Shown: positions 45,501 through 55,419 of the stretch, piece after piece
How positions within the stretch are numbered: position 1 is the first letter of the stretch
How the letters are laid out: every line of letters begins with the position of its first letter
DNA from: Gnetum montanum
Taxonomy: Eukaryota > Streptophyta > Gnetopsida > Gnetales > Gnetaceae
Direction: 5' to 3'
DNA: 64,000 nt
Assembly: GCA_015680685.1 (NCBI GenBank)
Contig: MNCI01017621.1
Span: forward strand, 64,001 to 128,000
Notes under the pieces: generated by a model
Told to the model about the DNA's origin: nothing
Database searches by the model: none
The model's input: the letters and a program-made list of their open reading frames with translations, nothing else
Position numbers and translations under genes: made by a program

Positions 45501-45746
45501 GATCTTCTCCACTACCTTCATATCATCAAAGGAAGTGTTGTTCAATTCTTTTTGTGTAGTTATGTCATGGTGTTCAATTTTGTGTCATGAACACCACAAT
45601 ATTTGTAATGTGTTGATCTGTACACTCAAGCACTCATTTTTATCAAGTTAGTTTGTATTATTTTATTAAGAGTTAATCAATAATCACATACCTTCCTAAT
45701 TTTGTAAAAGAACTCAAGGATGAGTTTTCGTTCAATTTTGAAGGTA

Positions 45747-46524
45747 TGATAAGTATCAAAGTGCTGCATTGATGGGCCCTCGTTGATGTGGCCTTATCAA
45801 TGGGACCCCATTTAGGTGGTGTTCCGTGTCGATGGGGCCACATCAACATAGCGTTTGCTATGTTGATGGGGTCCCATTGACACAGCCCAAGAACAAAAAC
45901 TATAAATATGAGCTCCCAACCATGTTTATGGTCATCAAATTCATAATAGTAGTAGAGCTCTTTCAGTTTGTCTATTTGAAAGTTAGAATATTTTTCCCAA
46001 GTGCCTACAGCAGGAGTCATTGAATGTTTTTCAGTAATTAAGGTCATTAAGTAATTAGGCAAGATAACATAGATAGATTAAATACATAAGTACGACTACT
46101 TCGAAGATAACACATATTTGCTTAGTAATCCCAGCAGCGTTATTACTTGGTATGCCCAGTAGCGTAGCACTTGGCAACCTAGCAATGGATACATGGGTTC
46201 AAGACATATACGAAAAGTGGGACTAGATGCTCGTGCTAGGATGAGCTAGAAACCAAATAGCTAGTTAAATTAAATTAGTCATTAAATTACTTCATCTCTC
46301 TCTTTCAGTATCAAAACCATAAAACAAAAAATAATAAAAATCATATGCCTTGATTACACTTAATAATACCATTATGCTTCATAAGTGTAATCGGGAAGAT
46401 AATGAACGACTTATAGGGCAAGATTCACTTCCTGGAAGACTAGTGCATTGGAAACTAGAGAGTTCATAGAATTCATCTAGATCACGCGTTAGTGCTCTAT
46501 GATTTGTCTACTTGGGTGTAGGGA
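45747..46524 (+). repeat. Element E 3' LTR, cut by F
   Basis: Begins TGATAAGTATC after a decayed polypurine tract (TTTTGAAGGTA). U3 has alternating TTGATGGGCCC, GTCGATGGGGCC and CATCAACATAGC motifs. TATAAATA at 45901-45908. The R/U5 part has lost about 100 bases compared with the 5' copy (after 46023). It stops at GGGTGTAGGGA, where F's terminal TGTAATAACC begins; the last 30 bases or so must be beyond the window. Confidence 0.8.
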
Positions 46525-46875
46525 TGTAATAACCAAAAACGTTAGTGGCTAGAACACTGAGGTTCATGGATGCACAACCAAACCCCGAGTCCGCATGAGG
46601 GCCTGCTGGAGGTAGAGATGGGGCACCCTAAACAGACTTGTTGATTGAATAGGGACTTATTGGATGCAACCAAGGTGTAGTGTGGTTAGTTGCAATGTTG
46701 ATGCAAGATAGTGTTTAAGTGTGTAGGTCGTGTTAATGGTGTTAACAATGTCAAACGTAGTTAACAGTTTGAACAAAAATGAGGGTGTTAACATGCAAAG
46801 ACTACTGCCAAGCATAGTTTTAAGCATAGCTATGCAGTGAAATAGCGGAAAATGCAAATAAAATGCTAAAAATGT

Positions 46876-46876
<1 letters not shown>

Positions 46877-46914
<38 letters not shown>

Positions 46915-46915
46915 A
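46877..46915. repeat. (AG)n microsatellite
   Basis: AG repeats with one AA interruption, inside the R/U5 part of F's LTR. Confidence 0.9.
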
Positions 46916-47599
46916 GCAGAACACTGCTCCAAATGAGGTTGAGCATAGTTAACACCAAAAGGGGTTAGAAGGTATACCATGTACAACAAGCATAGTGGAC
47001 AATGTAGTGATAGTCTTGCGGGTGCCTGGCTACAAAGACTGGCATTCTGTTGAGGTGTCTATGTATACTAGGTTGGCTATTGTGATGTATGATTGGGTAC
47101 GATGTTCTAGTGGACTGCGGTGATCTATAACTTCACCGATATGCCTTTGGGTTTCTCCTAAGCACTCCTTAGGTTTGTCAAGTCTCTAGTTTGCTAGTTT
47201 GTGAATGTTGAAATTTGCCAACCCTAAAAATGTTGAAGGCATTGGTATTTATAAGCCTAGGGTTACTGCAAAATGCAGGATGGCTGCCACATGGCAAAGG
47301 GGACAGTTGGGACTATGCTATCACCCAACTACACTCTCCATTGGGTTGGTAGTGTTGTGCTTTGCTATGCTTTGCTAGACTCTGCAAGATTGCGAGACTA
47401 TGATTACATTGCCAACTAGATGTGTGTGTTAAGAAGACCCTAAGGTACCTAAAAGAAAATGCAATTTTGGAGACTACACTTCAAGACTATACTCCCGACT
47501 ATTTTGCATGGGGTTGAGCGTAGTTACAATTTTGGAGCAGAGAGGGAATACAAAAAGATGCATTTTTCTTGCTACACTTGTCAAAGATGAGTTTGAGCT

Positions 47600-48230
47600 A
47601 AGCTAAGCATTAGTGCTGCGTTGTGAAAGCTGCTGGAGACTATTTTGGTTGACTATGCTTGACTACACTCTGGACTAGGAAAGAGCGTAGTCTCCTACTT
47701 AGAAACATTTGCAAAAAATAGCTATGTGCTGACTACGCTCTCCACTGGAGGTTGACTACAGTCCCAACTGGGGGTGAGCGTAGTCTCAGCACTTGTCAAA
47801 ACTTGTGGAAACTAGCTTTTAGTTGACTACACTCTCCACGAGAGGCTAACTATGCTTTAGGGCAGTGAAGAGCATAGTCCTGACACTTAGAAAAATCTGC
47901 AAAAACTAGCTTTCAGGCTAACTATGCTCTTCATAAGAGGCTAACTACACTCTCATCTGGGGTTGAAAGTAGTCTCAATACTTAGCCAAAACTATGAGAA
48001 AATCACCTTTCATGTTGACCATGCCCTTTATGAGAGGTTGATTACACTCTAAGGTAGTGGAGAGCATAGTCCTAGCACTTAGAAAAATTTGCAGTGATGG
48101 GCTTCGTGTTGACACTTAGACAAAATTGCAAAACTAGCCTTCGTGTTGAGTATGCTTTCCACTAGAGGTTGACTACACTATAGGGTAGTGGAGAGTGTAG
48201 TCTTAGCAGTTAGAAAAATTTGCAATCAAG
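47600..48230 (-). repeat. U3 repeats with inverted motif pairs
   Basis: About six units of 88-120 bases. Each has GACTACRCTCTCCACT-like sequence followed by its inverse AGTGGAGAGCATAGTC, so that every unit can form a hairpin. AGAAAAATTTGCA and ACTAGCTTT link the units. Single copies of the motif also occur at 47335, 53830-53890, 55120-55270 and 63880-63980. Confidence 0.7.
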
Positions 48231-49204
48231 ATGTTGTAGTTCGAATTTGGTGGTGTTTCATTGGCCCCTCTTTGTTGACGTTTGGAGGAGTGGCCTAAGA
48301 CACATCAACAAAGAACAACAAAATATGATAGTAGGCTTGGCACCAATATTGCTCTTCCATGTGTGGTTGGATGTCACTACACCATGCTTAAAGAGTGCTA
48401 TGGATGAGGGCATGCTAGATGGTAGGTGAAAAGTGAGGGAAGGCATAGGTGATGTGCTGGGGAGAAAAAGGGGAAGATAAGGTGCAAACAAGGTATTATG
48501 ACACCACAGCTAATGGTGACCATGGCACAAGAGTGGCTTGCCCTTGAAAACATTGACCTCTCATCGAAGTGCTCATGAGAGAGTCAAGGTGTAGGTTCAA
48601 GGATGGATCAGCTGCGAAACTGCTTTGCCACTTGATTACTTGGCAAGATGCTTCCCTCCATTTTTTTGTGGCGTGAGCCTTCCTTGCACTTTGCATCTTA
48701 CTGAATGCTTACTGTGAAGTGAAATTTTTCCCATCAAGTGAATTGCATGTCACTAGATGGGCTTCCCTTCATCATTGATGAAATGACATGGTGTTTGTAC
48801 GATAGGTGTTTCCTCCCTGGGATGACTTATGTTACATTGGCTTGGGCTTTGATCGACCAATAGAGGCTTCCCATGGGATGACTTATGTTACGTCTACCTT
48901 GGAAAGCTTGATGTTTAATGAGATATGTGAAGAGGGTGCTATGTGTTCATAGCACGTGAGAGTCAAAAGGGTTTGCCAGCTTTTCTACATGGAGAATGGA
49001 AGGGTATTTGGATATAGGAGTAGGTGTGAATAGGCTATAACAAGATGAGGGGGATGTGCATTCTTGAGAGGCTTAGCTAGTCCAATCATGCACATCATAG
49101 TGATGTGGTGAATTGCTGCTACGATGAGAGGAACCTTTGCACAATGACTCGGGGCTTCATCTTGCAAACAGAACTTTGAAAAGACAAAAAAACCAAACTA
49201 GACA
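48231..49204 (-). other. Element F 3' region without recognised gene
   Basis: No supported coding sequence. The stretch includes a duplicated phrase (CCCATGGGATGACTTATGTTAC and CCTGGGATGACTTATGTTAC, near 48815 and 48869) and probably spans the LTR start and 3' untranslated region. Short frames on either strand have no family signature. Confidence 0.35.
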
Positions 49205-49425
49205 AAAAAGTCCAAAAATTGTAGGGGGTGAAGATGTTGCAAGTGCTCCAAAGGCTACCTGTATTGCAAGTGCTCAAAAAGGTAGCAAAATTGTGGGGGC
49301 CTAATATGTTGCAAGTGCTCCAAAGTTTGCCCTCATTGAAAGTGCTAAAAAAGCTAGTAGAATTGTAGGGAGCCAAGATGTTGTAAGTGCTCTAAAGGCT
49401 ACCCCCATTGCAAGTGCTCCATTCT
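49205..49425 (-). repeat. 72-73 bp tandem repeat, three copies
   Basis: GATGTTGCAAGTGCTCC-type phrases start at 49233, 49305 and 49378, giving a period of 72-73 bases. Each unit contains a second half-copy (CATTGCAAGTGCTC). Located between integrase and the 3' LTR of F, a place where Tat-lineage elements commonly carry tandem repeats. Confidence 0.8.
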
Positions 49426-49534
49426 GGGATTGCGACATGCTTGTCCGCATGGTGTAGAAGGGAGGCAAGGGTTATGCTCACTTACTTACTTACATGAGGA
49501 TGGAAGGAATTATTAGTGGCGTATTGTGAACCTA

Positions 49535-50085
49535 GTTTAAGGTCTTGGTAGATCATGGCCTTACTTGTTTAAGGTCCTAGTAGATCATGAACCCAATTTA
49601 CGGTCTTGATAGACCATGCTATACTAGTTTATAGTCCTAGCAGACTTATGTGTGCTAGTTTAACATTGTAGTAGACATGCTGTGCCACTTTAAAGTCATG
49701 GTGGACTACTAGTTTATAGTCATAGTGGATGTGTTGTGCCAGTTTAATGTTGTGACCCAAGGACAAGCTGTGCGAGTTTAATGTCATAGTGGACGAATGC
49801 TATGCCAGTTTAACATCATAGTAGATGAATGTTATGCTAGTTTAGCATCATAGTGGATGAATGCTGTGCCAGTTGAGCATCATAGTGGACGAGTTGTGCT
49901 AGTTTAATGTTAGAGCAATGAGTTGTGCTAGTTTAATGTCATAGCAGATGAATTGCGTGTGTGCTAGTTTAGCATCATAGCAGACAAATGCTTTACTAGT
50001 TTAGTATCATAGCACATAAGCTATGCTAGTTTAACATCATAGTAAATGAGTTGTGCTAGTTTAACATTATAGTGGATGATTTTCT
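49535..50085 (-). repeat. About 30 bp tandem array after integrase
   Basis: About 18 imperfect units of the form GTTTAACATCATAGTGGATGA followed by about ten bases ending TGCTA or TGCCA. The first units (49535-49620) have GTTTAAGGTC instead of GTTTAACATC and so link it to the array at 59388-59803. Confidence 0.85.
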
Positions 50086-50109
50086 CACCTTGTTTGTTGA
50101 TATATGATG

Positions 50110-51180
50110 TTGCATGCTAGATGTAATACAGCTTCAAGTACGAATGGTTCACTAGATTGGCAAATTAGTTTCCATCTTGATCAGCAAGCTTGAATGCCCC
50201 ATTGTCATAGGCCTTAGTGACTAGGAAAGGCCCTTCCCAGTTGGCTGAGAATTTATCCATAGGTTTGTAAACAACCTTGAGAACTAGGTCCCCTTTCTTG
50301 ATCGGACGTTGATGCTGGTTGTGACAATGCTTTTTTCATTGATTTTCTTAATACCATTCAATGTAATCAAGCATGCACATATGCTCATCCTCTATTGATT
50401 CAAGGTCTATTGTTCTCAACTTGTTATTCAAACCTTTATCGATGAAGTTCAAGAGGATTACCCAAAGCGATGGAACCTGCAGTTCAAATGGAAAAGTTGC
50501 TTTAGACCCATAGACAAGGCTATAAGGCATCGTACCTATTATTGTTCAGCATGTTGTGTGGTAAGCCCAAAGTGCATAGAGTAGTTGCTCATGCCATTGT
50601 CATTTGCTGTTGCTTAGCATTTTCTTAAGAAGCTTGACAATGACCTTGTTAGTGGCCTTCACTTGGCCATTTGCCTAAGCGTAGTATGACAATGGAAAGA
50701 AATGTTTAATGCCAAAGCACTCATAAAAGGCCTTGGTTTTGGCATTGCTAAATTATGGCCCGTTGTCGATTTCTATGGTCATGGGCAAGCTAAAACAAGT
50801 CCCTATGTTATCTAACATAAATTTGCAAGCTTGCTACAATGTCGTCTTCCTAAGGGGAATAGCCTCAACCCATTTGGTAAAATACTCAATCATGGTTATT
50901 ATGAAGCTATGCATTATCGAGGACTTAGGCATTATAGGTCTAATGATGTCTAAGCCCTAATGTTGGAATGGCCACATGATTTGCATTGTGTGTAATTAAG
51001 TTGGTGGCACATGCATTAAGTTACCATGCTGTTGACAAGTGTTGCACATTTTGACCTTCGAGATGCAAGCACTCTCCATGTAAGGCCAATAATAGCCTAG
51101 TTGTCTAATTTTTGCTACCATTGCCATAAGTGCTATGTGGCCTCTACATAGTCCCTTGTGGACTTGCTCAATGATCATTC
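50110..51180 (-). pseudogene. Element F integrase
   Basis: Zinc-binding HKGLCRGHIALMAMVAKIRQ with YYWPYM and KMCNTCQQHGN (HHCC pattern complete). Core: WPFQHGLDIIRPI-type first block (a stop inside), IEIDNGP (second Asp), ANGQVKATNKVI where the catalytic Glu is Lys (GQVE to GQVK). LYALWAYHTTC and GTMPYSLVYGSKATFPFELQ close the core. C-terminal GDLVLKVVYKPMDKFSANWE. Inactive because of stops and the lost Glu. Confidence 0.8.
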
Positions 51181-51489
51181 ATGCTTCGTTATTGCTTATG
51201 TAGGTTAACAGTATGCCATCATAGGACTTGTGACATAACGTATTCTCACCTATGATGACATATTGTCCTGAATGTTTGTGGACTACATCTTTTTGGGAAG
51301 TAGTTAAATGTTGCAGAGGCTCACCATGTAGAAGGTACGCCTTGATGTCATTGTACCACTCTCTTGTGTGGGTGGTGTTAACTATGACTATGGATGTATC
51401 TTTGATGATTTGCGTGATAGGTGTGGTACAATTTTCCATCGAGGTGAGTAATGCATCAAACATGTTAGGCACGATGTTAAGGGCTAACA

Positions 51490-52440
51490 TGGATAATGTG
51501 TCGGCAATGACATTTTCATTTTGGGGAATATGTTGGACATCAATAGTTGCAAAGTGTTGAATTAGGTGCTTTGCCAAGTCATAGTAATGCTGTAAATGTT
51601 GTGCCTTGTAGGTGTAAACCTCTATTACCTAGTTAACCACTAATTATGACGTACCTGGGTTCACTATGTGTTGGATCCCTAGGTCGCATACTACAAGGAT
51701 ATCTCGGAGGAGACCCTCGTACTCCATCACATTATTGGTGCAAAGAAATGTGAAATGATATGTGATGAATTGGATCTCTCTAGAGGGAAACATGATAATA
51801 GCAGTGGCGCTACCCCCTCAAGAGGTTGAAGCTTTGTCAAAATGCAAGAGTACCTCATAGTTGTCGGGCACTTGGCTAATGCTATTAACATGCTTGTCTA
51901 GGAATTCAAGGTCTATGGTTACTTGATCATTTATGTTAGAAGTCGTGAGTTGTGAAACTATAGCTTAACCTTTTGTTGAGGCTTGCACAATGTAATGTAG
52001 GTAAAAATCCATTATTATTACTTTCCACCATGCAATGCGACTACTTTCATAGAAATCATAGATATTTGTCGTTATGGCTCGGAGTATGTTGTTTTTGCAA
52101 ATGATATTAACTTAAATACAAAAGAGGTAATGTCTCCACTTCTTCAGTAAGAAGACTAAAGTGAGGTAGTGCTTTTTCACATTGTTGTATTTCACCTAAT
52201 GGGCTACTAATGCATGGCTTAGGTAGTAAACTAGGACCTCTACACCATCATCTCACTTTTGGCAAAGTAAAGAAGCGATGGACATGTTAGAAGTGGCAAG
52301 GTAGATGTAAAAAGGTTTATCTTCATGTGGAGGGCGAACTATAGGCAATTGTGCTAACTCTTGCTTAAGGCTATCAAATGCTTGTTGGCACTGAGCGATC
52401 CACTCAAAGTGGGCTCCCTTCTTAAGAAGATGTTGCATTG
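51490..52440 (-). pseudogene. Element F double RNase H
   Basis: The gypsy-type RNase H (52440-52080) starts FEWIAQCQQAFDSLKQEL and FYIYLATSNMSIASLLCQK. An archaeal-type RNase H follows: EVLLHFDKAST (first Asp), LCTNNVMEYEGLLRD (Glu), NPGTS followed by LVVN, where relatives have GDSQLVV (so the Asp is lost), and PQNENVIADTLSMLA (last Asp). Gypsy RNase H then aRNH then integrase is the order known from Tat elements. Confidence 0.75.
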
Positions 52441-52479
52441 GCTATAGCTGGTTGGTTAATCGAGCAACAAACCTACATA

Positions 52480-53568
52480 TGAATTATAACATACCTTGTA
52501 ACCCTCACAGCCCCTTAAGGTTGATTGATGATGCTAAGTTGGTTATGGCCTTAACCTTATAGGGGTCTATGCATATTCTTGCTTCGAATACTACAAAGTT
52601 GAGCATCCGACATGTTCTAATTCCAAAAGCACTAGGTCTAGATCATTTGCGTGGTTGTTGGCCACTTTGGACTTAACAGCAATGTCATTGATGTAGTCAT
52701 TGAGCAAACTTAGCATGTAATTGCTAAAGATATATGTCATCATGCATTGATACATTGCTTCTACATTCTTGATTCCAAAAGGCATCATGGTATAGCAAAA
52801 CGTACCCTAGGGGGTCATGAAGGTTATACTAAGTTGATGCTCAGGGTTAATCCTAATCTGGTTGTAGCCTAAGAACCTATCCATAAAGGAAAACAAGGCA
52901 TTTCCAATTGTGGTATCAATCAATTGATCAATACTAGGCAATGGGAAGTCATATTTGATGGTCACCTTGTTTAGATCCTAGAAGTCTATGCAATTGCGTA
53001 TACTTTTATTTTTCTTAGATACAAGTACAATGTTGGAGACCCAGTTTGCATAGTTAATAGCCTAGATGAAACTAGCCTTGTAAAGCTTGGTGATTTCATT
53101 ATGGACTGCCAACACCACCTTAGGTCTAACCTTGTGCACTTTCTGCTTTACTGGCTTGATGCAAAGATCAAGGATAATGTTGTGCTAGAATAGTTGGGGA
53201 TTTAGGCCTAGGATGTCCTCGTATGATCATGTAAATGCTTTGATGTTATAGGTAAACACCTTGGCAATGTCTTGAGCATGTTGGGGATCTAGCGAGAAAC
53301 CTAGTTTTAGCGTCATCACCTTACTGTTAGGTGTAGCCATAGGGATTTTGACAAGGGGATCCTCTATGACATCCCCTGCCTCTAGATTGAGAGCCTTAAC
53401 TAGATGGTCGGGTCAATCTAGTGGTGCTTCTATGGACACTATAGACTCGTTGTAGGCGATAGGCTCGAGGTCTAGGCAATGAGGGTTGATGCATCACTTG
53501 ATGTCACCATAAGGTCCCATGAGGATAAAAGGCAAGATGATTTGCTCCTCCATGGCCATGTTGTGTTC
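52480..53568 (-). pseudogene. Element F reverse transcriptase exon
   Basis: Begins after the acceptor TTACTTTTGTAG (53580-53569) with EHNMAMEEQIILPFILMG. RT blocks: NWVSNIVLVSKKNKSIRNCI, FPLPSIDQLIDTTIGNALFS, MPFGIKNVEAMYQCMM, and the catalytic box YINDIAVKSK, where YIDD of relatives has become YIND. Stops (TAG, TGA-type) interrupt it. Confidence 0.75.
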
Positions 53569-53799
53569 CTACAAAAGTAAACTAGAAAATGTTAAGTGGC
53601 ACTTGTTTGACCTAGTTATTATGCACAAATAAGAGAAAGTAATTGAGTAAAAATTTGCCTAAGTATGCAAGTAAATATTAATAAAAGGTAAACATGTTGG
53701 TGTTAATTTTAGGTCTTACAGACCATAGATGTGCCAAACATGCCATTTTTGGGAGGGTTGGCCATGCTCGAGGAGTGGAATTGACTTGCATGTTGGTAG

Positions 53800-55373
53800 A
53801 GTAATGAAAAATCATGATTTCGGGCTAAGTATGGCTAAGTACACTCTCACCCAACTACATTCCCATCCAACTACACTCTCCATGGGACTTTTGGTGTGGA
53901 GCATAGTCCTAGGTTGGTGGATTATTAAATGATCCCAAAAGGGTATATAGGTGCTTTTTCATCATAGTAAGTTGTCATTTAGCCATTTTCTACCGCAACG
54001 TTAAGAGCCTAGTCTACTATTGCTTATACCATCACTATTAGTGAAGAGTGTAGTTGGGGGAAAGATGATGCACTGGAGTGGATGTCTTCACCCAAAGTTG
54101 TCGAACATTGCCAAGGGGAAGAGGGCATAGAGTTTCTTATCATAGACACATGTGAAGGAGAGGAGGCCATCAGCATCGGCTAGGTAGGTTGACTACACTC
54201 TCCCCATTTATTCCATTTTTCGTTTCATTTTTTCATTGTGGGATCTACTAGGAGTGAATCTTTGCATGCCCTACCATAGTAGTGACGATCACGATTGTGC
54301 ATCATTTTTGGCACGGTGATGGGGAGGATGCATTGGTAGGGAGGATTTTATCTTTTTTTTTTTTTACAATAGTAAGGGTTTGGGGGTGTATCCTTATGCA
54401 TTGCTTTGCATGCCTTGCCATGGTAGCGACTACTACTATTGTGCACTACCGTGGCATGGTGTAGTGACTAAAAGAGCTCTATCATTACTTGGGCTTTGGG
54501 GATCGTTTAGGTTATGATGATGTGGGGTTTGTTGTTTGGACCTTTGGGGCTACATAGGTTTGGGTTGTGTGCTAGGTTTATCATCCACATGGCATTTTGA
54601 GGATTGTGAGGCTTAGGACCTTGCATGTTGTGTGTTGTGGTGTAGTCATAGGGATTGTGATTACCATCATGAGATGTTGTGACGTGATTGGAGGGAGTAG
54701 CAGCCACCATGGCACACTATTGCCTTTTTTTTGTCATGTTTTTTATTTTTTTTTTAAGGGGTTAGGGTTCCATGGCCAGGGTTGAGGCTCCGTGGTTGCG
54801 GTTGTAGTCTTATGTAGGGCTAGGGCAGTGGCTGCCATCACACACTATGTTGCTATCCCCCCTTTTTTATTAAAAAAAAAACTTTTTCATGGGCCTACAC
54901 ATTATGCATTGCAATATAGTTGTAGGGGCCGTGGTTGTCATTGTATGCCACAACACGGCATAGTTGCGACTAGTGTCGGAGCTTTAGTAGTGGCAGGGTT
55001 GGGCAAGGCAAAGTGGGAATTTGTCTTCATGTCGTGGTCATGATTTAAAGTTTTACGAGGCCACAAGTATGATAAGCGTAGTGACGTGGCTAACATGGCA
55101 GCACGACAGGTGCGACAACATGTGGAAACTATGCTCTCTATGGCCATAGTTGAGACTACTCTCTCCACTAACATGAGGGTAGTTGTAAGTGTTTGCCAAA
55201 TTTCAATTTTCTGAATTACACCCTCTACTGAGGTAGCCCAAAATTAGAAAAATTTTGCAGTTTTTGGACTACGCTCTCCATTGAGGTGTCTAGAGTTAGT
55301 AAAAATTTTGCCAAAATATTGTTAACTATGCATGATGCTAAATTTGAAAAATGTAGTGCTAGGCCTATAAAAA
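53800..55373 (+). promoter_or_regulatory. Promoter region of the antisense gene
   Basis: Plus-strand TATAAAAA at 55366-55373 in the context TAGGCCTATAAAAACG, very close to the LTR TATA context of F (TAGGCTTATAAATACC on the minus strand). Motifs of the U3 type (ACTACACTCTCCATGGG, GAGCATAGTC, ACTACGCTCTCCATT) lie at 53830-53915 and 55130-55280. The middle part (54250-55080) is rich in GTAGCGAC, ACGGCATAG and T runs and has no supported gene. Confidence 0.5.
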
Positions 55374-55419
55374 CGTGCTAAACCCTAGTGAGTGCCAGGT
55401 GCATCGAATGAGTTAAGCG

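Larger units (their letters stand above)
33436..46524 (+). mobile_element. Element E: Athila-like element with gag-pol and ORF2
   Basis: Fullest member of the A/B/C/E family: 5' LTR (33436-34307), tRNA-Asp PBS, gag (34457-36740), protease (36879-37669), RT and RNase H (about 37676-39130), integrase (about 39270-40524), linker, internal promoter, leader intron, ORF2 (42636 to about 45500), 3' LTR (45747-46524, cut by F). RT blocks such as FLDGYSSYNQVQI and GLCNALATFQ are of Athila type. All frames have stops, many of them TAG. It sits in D, which it truncates. Confidence 0.85.
46525..48250 (-). repeat. Element F 3' LTR (inner limit uncertain)
   Basis: The left end TGTAATAACC (LTR terminus TTACA on the minus strand) abuts E's LTR. 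On the minus strand a TATAAATA box lies at 47253-47246 in the context TAGGCTTATAAATACC, so U3 is above and R/U5 below it (about 720 bases). U3 has repeated GACTACGCTCTCCACT motifs. The inner end could not be placed: no clear TG plus polypurine tract was found up to 49200. A possible target duplication is AGGGA at 46520-46524. Confidence 0.6.

Noticed and set aside
49535-50085. Regular spaced repeats resembling a CRISPR array
   Set aside because: Units are imperfect head-to-tail minisatellite copies with no unique spacers, in a plant transposon 3' UTR.
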